From assembly GCA_018814305.1 (NCBI GenBank), contig JAHJAA010000018.1, positions 1 to 64,000 on the forward strand: a DNA stretch of 64,000 nucleotides. The letters are read 5' to 3'. How positions within the stretch are numbered: position 1 is the stretch's first letter; every line of letters starts with the position of its first letter. The notes beneath the pieces were generated by a model. It was given only the letters and a program-made list of their open reading frames with translations. It ran no database searches and was not told the DNA's origin. The translations under genes were made by a program, and so were the position numbers. Below, piece by piece: positions 54,616 to 63,784 of this stretch. The DNA comes from Pseudomonadota bacterium. GTDB taxonomy: Bacteria > Desulfobacterota > Desulfobulbia > Desulfobulbales > JAGXFP01.

Positions 54616-54996
54616 TTATCTACCTCCCTCATCGATGATGTACTTCATGGTCTCAAATTTCTTGCCCGTTAATCGGCTGGCAATCTCATACATCAACTGA
54701 TTTTCAGTGAGTTTCACCATCTCCTCTTCAAGATCAACCGGGCGAGCCTCACCGGAATTTTGCAGATTTGAACCGGACAGAGCAGACGGAGCAATATGTC
54801 CGGGATGAGTCAGGACCATTTCTCCCTGCCTGGTCATGGCAGTCTCCATGACTTTACGGAACGGCAGATCCTGAACCGTATACCCTGGTGTTTCGATATT
54901 GGCGATATTGGATTGAATCAACCCCTGTCGGGTCGAACGGATATCGAGGGCCTTAGACGAAACATCGAGAAAACCGCTGAATAATAATTGCTCCAT
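54616..54996 (-). CDS. flgB: flagellar basal-body rod protein FlgB
   Basis: 126 aa from ATG 54996, with GGGAGGA upstream. The signature RSTRQGLIQSNIANIETPGYTVQDLPF lies near the N-terminus, and 'EEEMVKLTENQLMYEIASRLTGKKFETMKYII' closes the protein. A longer frame to 55086 would run through the sigma-54 promoter and is rejected. First gene of the flgB-flgC-fliE-fliF-fliG-fliH-fliI-fliJ-motE operon. Confidence 0.95.
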   Translation of the reverse strand: MEQLLFSGFLDVSSKALDIRSTRQGLIQSNIANIETPGYTVQDLPFRKVMETAMTRQGEMVLTHPGHIAPSALSGSNLQNSGEARPVDLEEEMVKLTENQLMYEIASRLTGKKFETMKYIIDEGGR

Positions 54997-55041
54997 GGAA
55001 TCCTCCCAGCAAGTAAAAAAAATGAATCCAAGGTTTATCAA

Positions 55042-55057
55042 AGCAAAATCAATGCCA
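55042..55057 (-). promoter_or_regulatory. sigma-54 (-24/-12) promoter of the flgB operon
   Basis: On the minus strand TGGCATTGATTTTGCT: the invariant GG and GC are 10 bases apart, with TTTTGC matching the -12 element. The start of transcription would be near 55031, about 35 bases before flgB. Confidence 0.8.
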
Positions 55058-55184
55058 TGAAAACCAATCAATTCGGATATTTTCAATTTTCAATGGAGAA
55101 AACAATTTGAACATGACAAACAGGTATGAGGGAAAAGCAGTAAATGATGGAAAGAACCAGTGGCACAGCGAGGTATTGAGCGAA

Positions 55185-56591
55185 TCAATCAATACTTCCC
55201 AGGGTTCGGTATTCATGTAATTTATTCCGCAGGGTTCTCACGCTGACCCCGAGAAGCCTTGCGGCATGTGTCCGATTATTGTCGGTTTTCATCAAGGCCT
55301 GCATAATCATTTGACGCTCAACCTCTTTCAGGGTCAAAATTTCTCCCGGAGGACCTCCCATCGGCTGATCAATAAGATAATCTTCATGGGATCCGCTCTC
55401 CTGAAACTCATCAGGCAACTCCTCATTATCCCAAAAATCCCATGGTTCAAGACACGGCCCTTTGGCAAGGAGAACAGCTCTTTCCATCAGATTTTCCATC
55501 TCCCTGACATTTCCCGGCCATTCATATTCCTTAAATCTCATCCGCGAGGCATCAGAGAGTTGCTTGATATCTTTACTGTACTGAATGGAATATTTCTCAA
55601 TGAAATGATCAGCCAAAGAGATGAGATCCCCAGGCCTTTCACGTAAAGGAGGGAGTCTGAGGGGGATCACATTCAGTCGATAATAGAGATCCTGTCGGAA
55701 TGTCCCCTCCTGAACGGCGGATTCCAGGGAACGATTCGTGGTAGCAACCACATGGACATCAAGCTTCACCGGGGCTCTGCCGCCCAGACGGTCGACCTCT
55801 TCTTCCTGAAGGACCCGGAGGAGTTTCGACTGAAGATGAATGGGCACCTCGCCGATTTCATCAAGTAACAGTGTGCCTTTATGGGCCAGTTCAAATTTCC
55901 CTTTCTTGGTGGTCACAGCCCCGGTAAAAGCACCCTTTTCGTGACCGAACAACTCACTTTCCAGCAGAGTTTCCGGTAGAGCCGCACAATTTAATGCCAC
56001 AAAAGGACCATCGGCACGATCACTGGCCCGGTGGATAAGGCGAGCAAAAACCTCCTTGCCGGTCCCTGATTCACCCATTAACAACACGGTTGCCTTGCTG
56101 GAAGCCACACTCTTGGCCCGCTCAATCAACATCTGTAACTTCCCGTCACAACCAATAATCGGTTTGTCAGCACTATCTGATTTCCGGGGCCGGGTCCCTT
56201 CATCAAAAATATCATGATCTGAAAGGCTTTCCACCACACGTTCAACCGAGGCCTCAACAAGATCAACCGGAAACGGTTTAATCAGGTAATCGAAAACCGA
56301 ACACTTCATGGCCTCAACTGCCGTATCGATGCTGGGGGTAGCAGTAATCAGAATAACCGGCAAATCCGATGAAATCTTACGCAATTTATGAAGCAGAGCA
56401 AGGCCATCGATTTTAGGCAACTTAATTTCAGAAATAAGAACATCGGGTAAATGGCGTCTGGCCATGTCATAGGCCATCTGCCCGTCTTCCGCTACCGCCA
56501 CTTCATACCCCTTGCGGCTCAACGCCTCAAATAAGGTAATCCGAGTTTGCTGATCATGATCCACAATCAGAATTTTGCGGGCGCGATCCAT
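55185..56591 (-). CDS. sigma-54-dependent response regulator, FlrC-like
   Basis: 468 aa: receiver (about residues 5-120), AAA+ sigma-54 interaction domain (about 145-380) and Fis-type HTH (about 425-465). The AAA+ domain has Walker A GESGTGKE, the sigma-54 contact loop GAFTGA, and [10 protein letters not shown]. In the receiver the expected phosphoacceptor Asp is Glu ([14 protein letters not shown]), while the early acidic residues (IVDHDQQ), ITAT and the Lys of IKPF are kept. It lies directly upstream of the flgB operon and is the likely activator of the sigma-54 promoters here. ATG 56591 with AAGGA upstream. Confidence 0.92.
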   Translation of the reverse strand: MDRARKILIVDHDQQTRITLFEALSRKGYEVAVAEDGQMAYDMARRHLPDVLISEIKLPKIDGLALLHKLRKISSDLPVILITATPSIDTAVEAMKCSVFDYLIKPFPVDLVEASVERVVESLSDHDIFDEGTRPRKSDSADKPIIGCDGKLQMLIERAKSVASSKATVLLMGESGTGKEVFARLIHRASDRADGPFVALNCAALPETLLESELFGHEKGAFTGAVTTKKGKFELAHKGTLLLDEIGEVPIHLQSKLLRVLQEEEVDRLGGRAPVKLDVHVVATTNRSLESAVQEGTFRQDLYYRLNVIPLRLPPLRERPGDLISLADHFIEKYSIQYSKDIKQLSDASRMRFKEYEWPGNVREMENLMERAVLLAKGPCLEPWDFWDNEELPDEFQESGSHEDYLIDQPMGGPPGEILTLKEVERQMIMQALMKTDNNRTHAARLLGVSVRTLRNKLHEYRTLGSID

Positions 56592-56788
56592 AGGTTTCCT
56601 TGGAGATTAAGGTCTCGCAGATAGCGAGGGAGACAACATCTGAAAATCAAGAGCTCCGAACAAGGTCATTCCTTGCCTTTACTAAAAATGAATTGCCACA
56701 ATGGATCAAACTCCTCTCCAGAAGAGGTCCCCAATTACAAACGGAGGACTTCTTCACTTCGCCGGGCGAGAGAGCCAAACAAATATCA

Positions 56789-58849
56789 TCACTTAGGTTC
56801 TAATATTCCAGATACATTTACCAGTGATTTTTCAATACCAGCCTGCATTATTCTTTCCCTGGCGAGGGTGCTCAGCCGTGAATCATCTCCATTTCGGGCC
56901 ATTTCATACTGCTTTAAACCAAGTTCAACCAAGCCCAACTTCACATATACATCTCCAAGCAAAAGATGAATCTCCTGGATTTGTTCTCCTGAATCACCTC
57001 CCTCGGACAAGGCCGACTCCATGGCCCACCTAGCCATTTCATTATTTTCTAGGCGAATAGCGACTTTACCGAGATGGGCATAAATCTCTTGAAAAGATTC
57101 CGGTAAAAGCCACTGCTTCTCGTCAGCTTGGGTCAACAGGTCAACACTCTCATCAAGACGATCCTGGGCCAGCAGGAGACGGATCCGATTGACCAGGGCA
57201 TCGGCCAGGCTGGCAGGAGGACCTCCCTTTTCGATGGCGAATTTATAAAAAAGCAAGGCGTCATCCATGCGATTCTGTCGTTCACGCAAACGTCCGCTTA
57301 AAGCGTAAATCTCGCCACTCCGGGGATGATCGGCATAAAGACGTCTCATGAATTTCAACAACCTTTCCGATGCAACAAGGTCACCGGTGGCGAGATAGAT
57401 GCCTGCCCTTCGAAAATAAAGCTCGGATTTTTCTTCATCGGTCAAAGACAGGGCCAAAGCCCGATAATAGACTAATGCGGCCTGTTTCAGCAAACCCAGG
57501 CCCTCGAGGGCGCGACCGGTCAACAACAGGGGCCGCCCCTTACCAGCCTGCCGGATAACAGGGTACTCTCTCTTGTAAAGGTCATACAGATCACTATACG
57601 ATTGTGAATCCAACAGAGACTGCATCTTTCTAGCCAGAATTCCTTCCATCACAACCAGGATTTGAGCCTCGAACAATCCACCACCCTGTTGCAGATACCT
57701 TTGACCAAGATCATAAGCCTGTTCCGAATCACCTCGAGCCTCAAACCTTTTCAGAAGACCATACCTGGCGTCCTGGGCCGCTCTGTCCGTATAAAATCCC
57801 TCAAGAAAATTTTGGTATACGGTGTCCTCGGCAGAAGGAGCAGTCGTTAAATAGGTCGACCACTGTTCATCAGGAATTGAACGATCAACCAGCCAAACCA
57901 GCCTGAAACGGCTCAAAATTTTCGGATACTCATCAGTGGAAACTGACTCAACAATTTTTTTATAGAGTAAACGTGCGGCCGTTTCTTCTCCATCGCGCAG
58001 ATAATTTTCAGCGATTTTTGCCATAATCTCAAAGGTATCCCCGCTACTCCCTGAAACATTAACAAAATAGAAGAGGAGTGATCTTCCTTCAGCTCTTGCC
58101 TTAGAGTCAGCTCCATCGAGCAAGGCCAAACCTTTAATCCTGATGGCATCAAGACGCTCTTGAGATATATCCGGGAAGTAGCCCATGAGACGATCAGCTG
58201 TTTGGATAGTGAGCTCCAGTTGACCTTCCTCAAGGTAGATCTCCGCCATAACCCATTCCAGTTCCCGGAAGGTTATCTCATCTTTTTTAAGATAGGCCAG
58301 ACAGAGTTCTCGAGCCTCAGAGATCTTCCCAATTTTCATGAGAACCCGGGCCTTCTCCTTTATACCGTTGGGAAATTCGGCGGATTGAGGATATTTCTCA
58401 AGAAAAATATTGAGATATCCCAAAGCCTCACGATAGAGATGCATTTTCAGGTGGGCGGCAATTACTTCAAGATAGGCAGCTGGTGCCTGGGGGGCGTCTG
58501 GATAGGTAATGGCGAGATCACGAAAAAAATCCCGAACTGACTCCCAGTTAGGACTCTGCTCAACAGAAGCTATCTCTTTATTAAGCAGAGCAGCAAGCCA
58601 GAGGGCCTCTGAAGCCCGGGGATCGTCGGGGTACGTCGATTGAAAGGCCAGGAATGCCTTAATCGCCTCAAGGCCCTCTTTAGCTTCACGCAATGCAAGG
58701 GCGCTTTCCCACGATTTTTCAGCACTGCTTCGAACATCTGATTGAACGCGAGTGGTATTTTCCGCTCCTCCATCAGATTCTGCATGTCCCGTTCCTTCAC
58801 ACGGAATCGCAACTATAAGAAAAAACAACAAGCTGGCAATCAGTCTCAT
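56789..58849 (-). CDS. secreted TPR-repeat protein
   Basis: 686 aa. Signal peptide (MRLIASLLFFLIVAIPCEG), then at least ten TPR-like helical repeats from residue about 40 to 670, e.g. 'ALGYLNIFLEKYPQSAEFPN', 'LKFMRRLYADHPRSGEIYAL' and 'LGDVYVKLGLVELGLKQYEMA'. It is probably periplasmic and a protein-binding scaffold. It lies between two sigma-54 activator genes on the same strand, so a flagellar or envelope-assembly role is suggested by context only. Confidence 0.75.
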   Translation of the reverse strand: MRLIASLLFFLIVAIPCEGTGHAESDGGAENTTRVQSDVRSSAEKSWESALALREAKEGLEAIKAFLAFQSTYPDDPRASEALWLAALLNKEIASVEQSPNWESVRDFFRDLAITYPDAPQAPAAYLEVIAAHLKMHLYREALGYLNIFLEKYPQSAEFPNGIKEKARVLMKIGKISEARELCLAYLKKDEITFRELEWVMAEIYLEEGQLELTIQTADRLMGYFPDISQERLDAIRIKGLALLDGADSKARAEGRSLLFYFVNVSGSSGDTFEIMAKIAENYLRDGEETAARLLYKKIVESVSTDEYPKILSRFRLVWLVDRSIPDEQWSTYLTTAPSAEDTVYQNFLEGFYTDRAAQDARYGLLKRFEARGDSEQAYDLGQRYLQQGGGLFEAQILVVMEGILARKMQSLLDSQSYSDLYDLYKREYPVIRQAGKGRPLLLTGRALEGLGLLKQAALVYYRALALSLTDEEKSELYFRRAGIYLATGDLVASERLLKFMRRLYADHPRSGEIYALSGRLRERQNRMDDALLFYKFAIEKGGPPASLADALVNRIRLLLAQDRLDESVDLLTQADEKQWLLPESFQEIYAHLGKVAIRLENNEMARWAMESALSEGGDSGEQIQEIHLLLGDVYVKLGLVELGLKQYEMARNGDDSRLSTLARERIMQAGIEKSLVNVSGILEPK

Positions 58850-58903
58850 ATTTTTTTGCTCAATTCTTCTGCCTACATCCAGGTTTATTCTTCCGGAAAG
58901 TGA

Positions 58904-60283
58904 TCACGCTGCATCCGACTTTTTCTCCATTCCGTGACGCTTCATCTTCTCAATCAAGGTAGTCCGATTGACATGCAGTAATTTGGCTGCTCTATTTTTC
59001 ACCCAACCTGTCCGCTGTAACGCCTGGGATATCATCTCTTTTTCCAGGCGGGAAATTTCATCATTGAGATAAATGCCGCCATCGGGAAAGAAAAATTCTG
59101 CTGATTCATGACTCCCTCCCCCGGTCTTATCACCAAGCAATTTATTGGGCAAATCGACAAGCACAAGTTCCTGATATTCGGTCAAAATCACCATTCTCTC
59201 GACAACATTTTCAAGTTCTCTGACGTTCCCCGGCCACTGATAATGCATTAAAACCCGAAGTACCTCGGGCGAAACCCCCCTTATTTGCTTACATTTAGAC
59301 CGATTAAATTTACGAATAAAAAAATCGACCAGCAGAGGAATATCGATAGTACGTTGTCTGAGTGGCGGGGCCTCGATGGGAATGACGTTCAACCGGTAAT
59401 AAAGGTCCTGGCGAAAACGCCCGTTATCAACCTCTTCCTCAAGATTTCGATTGGTTGCTGCAATCACCCTAAAGTCCGAATGAATGGTTTTAATTCCGCC
59501 GACTCGCTCAAACTGTCGCTCTTGAAGGACCCGAAGCAACTTTACCTGGAGCATGGGACTCATCTCTGAGATCTCGTCAAGAAAGACAGTACCGCCATCA
59601 GCCAATTCAAAACGCCCCATCCGTGACCGAATGGCATGGGTAAAGGCCCCCTTTTCATGACCAAACAATTCACTTTCAAGGAGCTCTCCAGGGATCGCCC
59701 CGCAATTGACCGGGACAAAAGGTTTCCCGGCTCGGCTGCTTTCATAATGGAGGGCCTGGGCAATCAACTCTTTGCCGGTTCCGGATTCACCGTGAACCAA
59801 GACAGTGGTATCGGTATCGCATACCTTGCGAATCAGGGAAAAAACCTCTTTGATCCCGGCACTTTCACCGATCATGGAGGTCAAACCACGCCCGTTATCA
59901 TGATGAGCCGTTTCTGTAGTTTTATTGAGCTGTTTAATGCGTTTAAGGGCTGAATCGACCATTGCGGCATCAACAGGAGGTGGCAGATAATCAGCAAATC
60001 CAGCTTTGATAAAAAGCACGGCCTCCTCTACCTGTGCCTCACGGGCACAGTAGATGACGGAACTTTTACCCAGAATTTCCTTAAGCAGAGCATAAAATGG
60101 CTGCAAGGCCTCAAGGCTCGCCAGAGAGACAAAAGCACCAACTGGAGGGGGTGTGGAGGTCAGGTATTCTTGAAGCTCATCAGGGGTATTTATTCTTCTG
60201 GCAACATATCCTCCAGTGCAGATCAAGGTATGGATTTCATCTGCAGTACCAGAGGTATCACCAAGAAAGAGCAGTTCAGTCAT
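58904..60283 (-). CDS. sigma-54-dependent activator with atypical receiver, FleQ/FlrA-like
   Basis: 459 aa. The N-terminal 120 residues have the receiver fold pattern but no phosphoacceptor Asp (VGAFVSLASLEAL at that place), as in FleQ/FlrA. The AAA+ domain (about 135-365) has Walker A GESGTGKE. The sigma-54 contact loop reads GAFTHA rather than GAFTGA. Later motifs GGTVFLDEISEM and the arginine finger regions are normal. A Fis-type HTH ends the protein (about 415-455). Position and architecture suggest the flagellar master activator, possibly controlled by a small ligand or partner rather than phosphorylation. Confidence 0.9.
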   Translation of the reverse strand: MTELLFLGDTSGTADEIHTLICTGGYVARRINTPDELQEYLTSTPPPVGAFVSLASLEALQPFYALLKEILGKSSVIYCAREAQVEEAVLFIKAGFADYLPPPVDAAMVDSALKRIKQLNKTTETAHHDNGRGLTSMIGESAGIKEVFSLIRKVCDTDTTVLVHGESGTGKELIAQALHYESSRAGKPFVPVNCGAIPGELLESELFGHEKGAFTHAIRSRMGRFELADGGTVFLDEISEMSPMLQVKLLRVLQERQFERVGGIKTIHSDFRVIAATNRNLEEEVDNGRFRQDLYYRLNVIPIEAPPLRQRTIDIPLLVDFFIRKFNRSKCKQIRGVSPEVLRVLMHYQWPGNVRELENVVERMVILTEYQELVLVDLPNKLLGDKTGGGSHESAEFFFPDGGIYLNDEISRLEKEMISQALQRTGWVKNRAAKLLHVNRTTLIEKMKRHGMEKKSDAA

Positions 60284-60469
60284 GAAATTCCATCCCTGTC
60301 AATTCAAGCAACGGTATTAGCGAAGACACCATTCGAAACACATTTCGGGAAGTCCGGCAAACGCTGAGTTCCAAATGAATCCATAATAAATGTGAAATTA
60401 AAGTACAATCTACGTAACTATCCATCATAATCGCACCGAGGGGCCAGGAACCACCAAGCCGTAATTGTT

Positions 60470-60563
60470 CAGCTGTGCCCCAGATTAGCTCCAGCTAAAC
60501 GCTCTGTCTGTTCTTCCCCGTGAGCAGAGCGGGCAGATAGTGCGGAGATGGTGGGGGCAGCTG
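60470..60563. ncRNA. structured intergenic element, possible RNA
   Basis: Three nested helices: CAGCTG (60470-60475) with CAGCTG (60558-60563), extended by CCCC/GGGG; CTCC (60489-60492) with GGAG (60544-60547); and CGCTCTG (60500-60506) with CAGAGCG (60525-60531). Together they make one long imperfect hairpin of 94 bases. It is GC-rich in an AT-rich gap. No known family was recognised and neither strand is favoured. It could also be a palindromic repeat. Confidence 0.4.
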
Positions 60564-60718
60564 GACAGCTACCAATCTACCATACAAGAACAGCAGGTAA
60601 CAACCGGCTTTCCTTTATATTATCAATAGTTCCATCAACCTAAAGATGAATTTGCCCTCTTCCACAGATAAGGGAAGCCCACGGAACCAACAACATATGC
60701 TCGAATCAGCGAAAACAA

Positions 60719-60748
60719 TTGTTTTTAGGTGTGATTTTTTTCTATATT
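60719..60748 (+). promoter_or_regulatory. possible sigma-70 promoter for ftsE-ftsX-envC
   Basis: TTGTTT (60719-60724), an 18-base spacer and TATATT (60743-60748), about 100 bases before the ftsE start. The boxes are moderate matches in an AT-rich background. Confidence 0.3.
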
Positions 60749-60847
60749 GATATATTTAAGGGCTTAACATCATTAATATTATACAATTATCAGCCGTCAC
60801 CGGGGTTCCCTCCCCCTGCCGGTACAATTCAGACACGGACTGTGCAG

Positions 60848-61573
60848 ATGCTGAAATCGTTTTCCGAGGACCGTCCCTTTATTGATATCACCAAGGTGAC
60901 AAAGGTCTACCCTCCGGACATCATTGCCCTGCAAAACGTCTCTCTATCCGTCGACCTCGGGGAAATCCTCTTCCTTACCGGGATGAGCGGCGCAGGTAAA
61001 ACCACTCTCTTGAAACTTATCTGCTGCATGGAAACACCGAACAAAGGACTCATTGATGTCGGCGGATATGACTTAAGCAAAATCTCGGCTTCTCAAATCC
61101 AGAGCCTCCGCCAACAGATCGGGGTCGTTTATCAGGATTTTAAGATCCTGCCCCGCCAGACCGTCTTTCAGAATATTGCCATGCCCATGGAGGTTTGTTT
61201 CACCAATGTAAAAGATATCCGCAAACGGGTTGATCAACTTCTGGAGTCGATCAAGTTAACCCATAAACGAGATACCGTTGCCGGAAAACTTTCCCGGGGT
61301 GAACAACAGCGAGTTGCCATTGCCCGGGCTGCCTCCAATTCACCGGCCCTGATCCTGGCAGATGAGCCCACAGGGAACCTTGACGCGGAAATCTCCGAAG
61401 AGATCATGAAACTTTTTACGGAACTCAATGCCGCAGGTAGCACGGTTATCATCGCCACCCATGATGAATCCATCTACCGCAATACCGAACACCGCCGGAT
61501 CGAACTTGAGCACGGTTTATTCAGCCGACAAACCCAAAAGAAACAACTTTCACTCACTGGACTGATGTCGTAA
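60848..61573 (+). CDS. ftsE: cell division ABC transporter ATPase FtsE
   Basis: About 241 aa from ATG 60848; the upstream open frame has no domain sequence. Walker A is GMSGAGKTTLLK, the Q-loop lies in GVVYQDFKILPRQTV, Walker B is LILADEPTGNLD, and the switch His is in IATHDESIY. The ABC signature is LSRGEQQRVAIARA: the first Gly of LSGGQ-type motifs is Arg. FtsE acts with FtsX at the septum, relaying to the EnvC-type amidase activator encoded downstream. Confidence 0.93.
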   Translation: MLKSFSEDRPFIDITKVTKVYPPDIIALQNVSLSVDLGEILFLTGMSGAGKTTLLKLICCMETPNKGLIDVGGYDLSKISASQIQSLRQQIGVVYQDFKILPRQTVFQNIAMPMEVCFTNVKDIRKRVDQLLESIKLTHKRDTVAGKLSRGEQQRVAIARAASNSPALILADEPTGNLDAEISEEIMKLFTELNAAGSTVIIATHDESIYRNTEHRRIELEHGLFSRQTQKKQLSLTGLMS

Positions 61574-61601
61574 AGCTTTTAACTGGAGTAGATATTCATA
61601 A

Positions 61602-62492
61602 ATGAGTCGACAAACCTATTTTTTTCTTAAACAAACCGCTCGCAATCTTAAGCAAAGCTGGGGAACCCAGTTACTGACCTTGATGACGGTCAGTCTGTCG
61701 GTGCTCATCTTCTCTTTCTTCCTGCTGGTCTACATCAACATGATAAATGCCAGCGAACGCCTTGGCGATGAACTCCGCTTGATCATCTACCTCGATCATG
61801 AAGTCATCCCGGAGATGCAGCCCCGGATTAGAAAAAAAATCTCCGATTTTGCCGAAGTAGAAAAAATTGTATTTATCTCAAAATCAGAGGCCTTTCATCG
61901 ACTCAAGGAACAGTTGGGTGGGGAACAAGACGTCCTCGACGACCTGGGGGCCGACTTTCTCCCCCCCTCCATCGAAATCTACCCGAGACGCAACCTCCAC
62001 AACCTGACCCAGATCAAGGAATTTTCAGATTATCTTGCCACCCTGCCCGGAGCCCAAAAAGTCCAGTTCGGCCAAAGCTGGGTTGAACGTTTCGGGTATT
62101 TCACCGAACTGATGCGGGTTATTGTGATGCTCTCCGGTATTCTGTTAATTCTAGCCACGGTATTCATGGTCTCTGCGTCAATCCGCCTGACCGTGGTAGC
62201 CAAGGAGGCGGAACTTGAGATATTGCGTCTGGTTGGTGCAACCAACACCTATATTCAGACTCCACTCCTTATTGAAGGTCTGCTCCAGGGCATATTCGGT
62301 TCCAGTCTCGGGCTTGTCCTGCTGTATAGTATTTTTCTCTGGACGAAGATGCATCTGCACGGACCCGGACTCTTCAGTGTTCTCACACTACAATTTTTTC
62401 CAGTCTCCACAACCGTCATGATTATCGCCACCGCGATTCTACTCTGTACCGGTGGAAGTTTCGCTTCCATCAGAAAATATATGCGCATCTGA
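61602..62492 (+). CDS. ftsX: cell division protein FtsX
   Basis: 296 aa. An N-terminal helix (about residues 22-45), a periplasmic domain (about 50-165) and three C-terminal helices (about 172-198, 222-245 and 265-287) give the standard FtsX topology. CTGGAG lies upstream of ATG 61602. The stop codon overlaps the start of the next gene (TGATG), so translation is coupled. FtsX transmits ATP-driven changes from FtsE across the membrane. Confidence 0.95.
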   Translation: MSRQTYFFLKQTARNLKQSWGTQLLTLMTVSLSVLIFSFFLLVYINMINASERLGDELRLIIYLDHEVIPEMQPRIRKKISDFAEVEKIVFISKSEAFHRLKEQLGGEQDVLDDLGADFLPPSIEIYPRRNLHNLTQIKEFSDYLATLPGAQKVQFGQSWVERFGYFTELMRVIVMLSGILLILATVFMVSASIRLTVVAKEAELEILRLVGATNTYIQTPLLIEGLLQGIFGSSLGLVLLYSIFLWTKMHLHGPGLFSVLTLQFFPVSTTVMIIATAILLCTGGSFASIRKYMRI

Positions 62493-63784
62493 TGACCGCG
62501 CCCGGGACAATCATGTTTTTTCGCATCGCTTACCACTGCATATTTCTAGCATTTCTCTTGGCTGGTTCTTTGCCCTTTTCGATTCACGCCGAAGAACAGA
62601 GCCTTCAATCTCTTAAACAAGAAGTTGGTTCCCAGGAAAACAAGGTCAAGCGTATCCAGGAGCATATTCTGGAGCACCGAGAAATGATCCAGGAAACGCG
62701 AACCAAGGAGGTAACGCTTCTCTCCCAACTGGAAAATATCGATCGGGATCTTGAAGACGGCCGCGCCCGACTGGCCCAATTAAAAGGAGACCTTGACCTC
62801 CAGGAAGAGCTTATAAATAAAAAGCAGGCAGAACTTTTACTCGTCGAAGAAGAGAAAAATAAGGCCAAATCCCATGTCGAGAAAAGGCTTGCCGCTTTTT
62901 ATCGTCTCGGCGACATCGGCTTCATGAACGTAACCTTTTCCACCTCGACCCTGCCGGAACTCTTAAACCTCAAGGAATATTTCAGTGCCCTCATTGCCTA
63001 TGACCAACAACTCATCCAGCAATATCGCGAGAAAATCCAACAATTGATCCTAACCAATGATGAACTTAAGGCAGAAAAGGAATCCTTGGTCCAGTTTATT
63101 GTAGAGGTCAAGAACCAGGAAAAGGAATTAGCCGATTTCCGAATAGAAAGGTACCAGCTTCTTACTCGAATCAATACTGAGAAAAAACTCTACCAACGAG
63201 CGCTGGAAGAGATGCGCGAGGCCTCGGATAACCTCACCCAAAAGCTGGGGATTCTCCGGGATGAATTGGCGGAAACCCAAGCCCGCATCAACAAGAAAAA
63301 TGTATCATCAAAAAAACGCCGGCCAAGAGACACAAGTGGCTTTATCGCCATGAAAGGACGATTAAACCCGCCGGTGCAAGGCGCGGTTACAAGCACCTTC
63401 GGCGAAGACAACAAAAACAAATTCGGGATTGACTCCTTCGCCAACGGCATTGTGATAAAAACCTTGGCAGGATCAGAAATTTCTGCGATATATAACGGTA
63501 AGGTCGTTTATGCTGGCCAGCTCAGGGGATATGGTAATCTGATCATCATCGACCATGGTTCTCAATATTACAGTCTCATTTCCCAGGCGGCAAAACTGTA
63601 CAAAAAGGAAGGCGAGCAAGTCGTGACCGGTGAGGTCATCGGAATCATGAGCGACCAGGGCGGCCTGCTAGGAGAAGGCCTCCACTTTGAGATCAGGAAT
63701 GGCACCAAACCTGAAGACCCGATACAATGGATTAATATGAACTTACTGAGCATCCGGGTTACAGAAACCGACCAGCCTGAATGA
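62492..63784 (+). CDS. envC: EnvC-like murein hydrolase activator with LytM (M23) domain
   Basis: 430 aa. Signal peptide (ends near IHAEE), then a long coiled coil (about residues 35-265) and a C-terminal LytM domain (about 300-420, GAVTSTFGEDNKNKFGIDSF...GYGNLIIIDHGSQYYSLISQ...GLHFEIRNGTKP). Zinc ligands of active M23 enzymes are missing: the HxxxD His is absent (KFGID), and HxH has become GLH. This degenerate site is characteristic of EnvC, which activates AmiA/AmiB-type amidases instead of cutting murein itself. The start overlaps the ftsX stop. Confidence 0.9.
   Translation: MTAPGTIMFFRIAYHCIFLAFLLAGSLPFSIHAEEQSLQSLKQEVGSQENKVKRIQEHILEHREMIQETRTKEVTLLSQLENIDRDLEDGRARLAQLKGDLDLQEELINKKQAELLLVEEEKNKAKSHVEKRLAAFYRLGDIGFMNVTFSTSTLPELLNLKEYFSALIAYDQQLIQQYREKIQQLILTNDELKAEKESLVQFIVEVKNQEKELADFRIERYQLLTRINTEKKLYQRALEEMREASDNLTQKLGILRDELAETQARINKKNVSSKKRRPRDTSGFIAMKGRLNPPVQGAVTSTFGEDNKNKFGIDSFANGIVIKTLAGSEISAIYNGKVVYAGQLRGYGNLIIIDHGSQYYSLISQAAKLYKKEGEQVVTGEVIGIMSDQGGLLGEGLHFEIRNGTKPEDPIQWINMNLLSIRVTETDQPE

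Larger units (their letters stand above)
60284..60847. other. 564-base divergent intergenic region
   Basis: Separates the FleQ-like activator (minus) from ftsE (plus). It contains a structured element at 60470-60563 and a possible promoter at 60719-60748. The rest, including the AT-rich stretch 60750-60795, has no recognisable gene. Confidence 0.55.

Noticed and set aside
55000-55086. N-terminal extension of FlgB to 55086
   Set aside because: The extension runs through the sigma-54 promoter; ATG 54996 has a strong ribosome site and the family start.
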